DNA of 15,723 nucleotides, taken from the NCBI GenBank assembly GCA_029882235.1, contig JAOULB010000011.1, forward strand, positions 1 to 15,723, written 5' to 3'. Shown piece by piece: positions 14,280 through 15,723 of this stretch. The notes beneath the pieces are model-generated. The model was not told the origin of the DNA. It saw only the letters and a program-made list of their open reading frames with translations, and made no database searches. The stretch's first letter is position 1; every line of letters starts with the position of its first letter. A program made the translations under genes and the position numbers. The stretch comes from Gammaproteobacteria bacterium. GTDB taxonomy: Bacteria; Pseudomonadota; Gammaproteobacteria; UBA6429; Thiohalophilaceae.

Positions 14280-15311
14280 TTAAAAATCGATGCGTGTATA
14301 CACTCTGCCATTGTTATAGACATTATTTTGACGAAGATCGCGATAACTGACTTCTGGATAGAGCGAGCCACTACCACTCGGCATTCTCACCATAATATCG
14401 CTTGTCTGGCCAGGCGAAAGCTCAACCCGACTAACATTGCGTGGAGAAGGCAAAGCAAAACCATCGAAATTATGTTGCGTGAATGAAACGCGATTACCAC
14501 TGGCATCTCGAATCTCAAACGTACTATTAACGGAATGCATACCAATTAAACGTATCGCAACATTCGCACCCGGTGCAGCAGTAAATATTTCTGCGGGCGT
14601 ATTACGACTCAGACCTTCCTGACCATTCATCAGAAAGTATTCTGGGTTGTAATCAGCAAACACGGGATCATCCTGTACTGCAAAGTGATAGGCAGGATCG
14701 ACCGTACTCAACACAATGTTCCATTCGAAGTCATAGTTCGGACCACCATCATTGATCTGGTTACCGCTTTTGACAATAAAGGCCCCATACATACCCATCT
14801 CAAGATGCTTCACGGTGTGGACATGACAATGGTAGGCATGACTGCCGATATAACGGTTATCGACCCGGAAGCTATAAGTATCACCATTCACACCGGCACC
14901 CGTTTCTGGCACACCATCCTCAGACATCGGTACATCCAGGCCATGCGGGTGAATGGTATGACCATGATAGGGCGCTGATTCCTGTGGGGCCATCATCATG
15001 TTAAGAGTAACATTGGCCGTTTGACCCGGCTGCAACTCCAGCACGGGACTGGGTAAAGAACAATTGCCCATTCCGCTCATGCCCCCTTCACAAAACACCC
15101 AGAAGGGAATACTTCTGCCATCACTCATGGTGCGATTGATCTGACGCACCATTAAGCTCACATTCTGCGCATCAAACACGGGGATAACGCCACCAGCACC
15201 GCCACCACCGCCCATGCCGCCACCCATGTTATGACCTGCATCAATTCGCAAGCTAAACAACAGGCTCAGTATTAAAACTATAAAAGACTTTTTAATTAAA
15301 TTAAGTATCAT
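14280..15311 (-). CDS. Exported multicopper-oxidase-like cupredoxin protein
   Basis: Secreted protein of 343 residues. A signal peptide (about 1-25) is followed by a glycine-rich stretch (GGGMGGGGGAGG, about 30-41). Domain 1 (about 45-180) holds HGHTIHPHG (116-124) and HCHVHTVKHLEMGM (161-174); Cys162, His169 and Met174 look like type 1 copper ligands, with the Cys-x6-His-x4-Met spacing, and HxH pairs are available for other copper sites. Domain 2 (about 190-343) lacks HxH and Cys copper ligands, but keeps the PEYFLMNG element shared with the upstream protein. I chose the ATG at 15311 because GAGGGGG (15324-15318) sits 6 bases upstream; a TTG at 15326 would lie inside the preceding gene. It probably functions in copper or other metal oxidation in the periplasm or at the surface; the reaction is unknown. 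Confidence 0.85.
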   Translation of the reverse strand: MILNLIKKSFIVLILSLLFSLRIDAGHNMGGGMGGGGGAGGVIPVFDAQNVSLMVRQINRTMSDGRSIPFWVFCEGGMSGMGNCSLPSPVLELQPGQTANVTLNMMMAPQESAPYHGHTIHPHGLDVPMSEDGVPETGAGVNGDTYSFRVDNRYIGSHAYHCHVHTVKHLEMGMYGAFIVKSGNQINDGGPNYDFEWNIVLSTVDPAYHFAVQDDPVFADYNPEYFLMNGQEGLSRNTPAEIFTAAPGANVAIRLIGMHSVNSTFEIRDASGNRVSFTQHNFDGFALPSPRNVSRVELSPGQTSDIMVRMPSGSGSLYPEVSYRDLRQNNVYNNGRVYTRIDF

Positions 15312-15322
15312 CACCAACCCCC

Positions 15323-15723
15323 TCAATGCGCAATAATCATGGCAGCGGTGCCATTCAGATAAACACCATTACCTGTTTCCATCTGTGCGGTATGCACATG
15401 CATGGGGTAATGCCCGGGCTGATTCAGCTGGTATAACACCATCGCCGTCGTTCCGGCCTTGACATTGATCGTATCCTGCCAGACGAACTGACCTAAGCGA
15501 TTGCCATTGCGACTAATGACTCGGAAGTGGTTACTATGAAAGTGTAGTGACTGATCAAACTGACCCGCATTAACTATTCTCACCAGAAATAGATCGCCGA
15601 CATTACCTTCAAGATTTGTATTCGCATCACCCATAGCCTGAAAACCATTCATACCATTCATTAAGAAATAGTTTGGACGATAGCTACCAGTGTTCACATT
15701 ACCCCCACCAATGGCCACATTGT
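15323..15723 (-). CDS. Multicopper-oxidase-like protein, C-terminal part (5' end outside window)
   Basis: Only the last 133 codons or so are visible; the frame runs off the window's right edge and the GTG at 15718 is probably internal. It is a cupredoxin-like domain: PNYFLMNG, then HFHSNHF, then a C-terminal HVHTAQMETGNGVY with Val where the type 1 copper Cys would be expected in HCH. The visible domain therefore may lack type 1 copper, although earlier domains outside the window could hold it. It lies 11 bases upstream of the next cupredoxin gene, whose ribosome site overlaps this stop, so they are one operon and probably parts of one complex or a split oxidase. Confidence 0.8.
   Translation of the reverse strand, partial: NVAIGGGNVNTGSYRPNYFLMNGMNGFQAMGDANTNLEGNVGDLFLVRIVNAGQFDQSLHFHSNHFRVISRNGNRLGQFVWQDTINVKAGTTAMVLYQLNQPGHYPMHVHTAQMETGNGVYLNGTAAMIIAH

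Noticed and set aside
14280..15723. One oxidase gene broken by a frameshift into two
   Set aside because: The downstream gene has its own signal peptide and a strong ribosome site, so two genuine genes are more likely than a broken one.

Overview
The window looks like chromosome of a free-living, environmental gammaproteobacterium of fairly low GC (about 40% by eye). The basis is the gene content: a TIGR02647-type small protein, a YchJ/SEC-C protein, MsrB, a cyclic-nucleotide/EAL fusion and abundant two-component proteins. Genes are tightly packed, lie on both strands and form many short transcription units. I see no rRNA, tRNA, insertion sequence, phage gene or CRISPR array.

Layout. (1) 197-2259, minus: a small secreted protein followed by a membrane histidine kinase. 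(2) 2396-3650, minus: a four-helix membrane protein of unknown function, then an aquaporin. (3) 3735-4133, plus: a YchJ-like SEC-C protein; then 4339-5613, plus: a cyclic-nucleotide-binding/EAL phosphodiesterase. This faces a lipoprotein gene (5621-6154, minus) with 7 bases between the stops. (4) 6447-10401, a signalling and redox block: two paralogous response regulators that share an uncharacterised output region (6447-7571 minus, 9193-10401 plus). Between them lie a degenerate hemerythrin-like helical protein (7726-8256, minus) and msrB with a translationally coupled 59-codon gene (8409-8992, minus). (5) 10420-11358, minus: an exported metallo-beta-lactamase-fold hydrolase, divergent from a SAM methyltransferase (11602-12303, plus); the 243-base gap between them carries a cluster of palindromes. 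(6) 12347-14139, minus: a STAS-like protein, a P-loop kinase, a GNAT acetyltransferase and a TIGR02647 protein. (7) 14280 to the window end, minus: two tandem cupredoxin/multicopper-oxidase-like genes, the upstream one cut by the window edge, closed by a strong intrinsic terminator at 14222-14250.

How they may work together. Two-component phosphorelay, c-di-GMP turnover and probably cAMP sensing are all represented. The histidine kinase has no adjacent partner regulator, and both response regulators lack an adjacent kinase, so the kinase could signal to them in trans (inference). The strongest candidate for an undescribed module is the response-regulator pair with its shared post-receiver domain, grouped with the hemerythrin-like protein and MsrB, which suggests redox or diatomic-gas signalling. 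I recall similar receiver-plus-unknown-domain proteins in other gammaproteobacteria, so the architecture may be uncharacterised rather than unseen.
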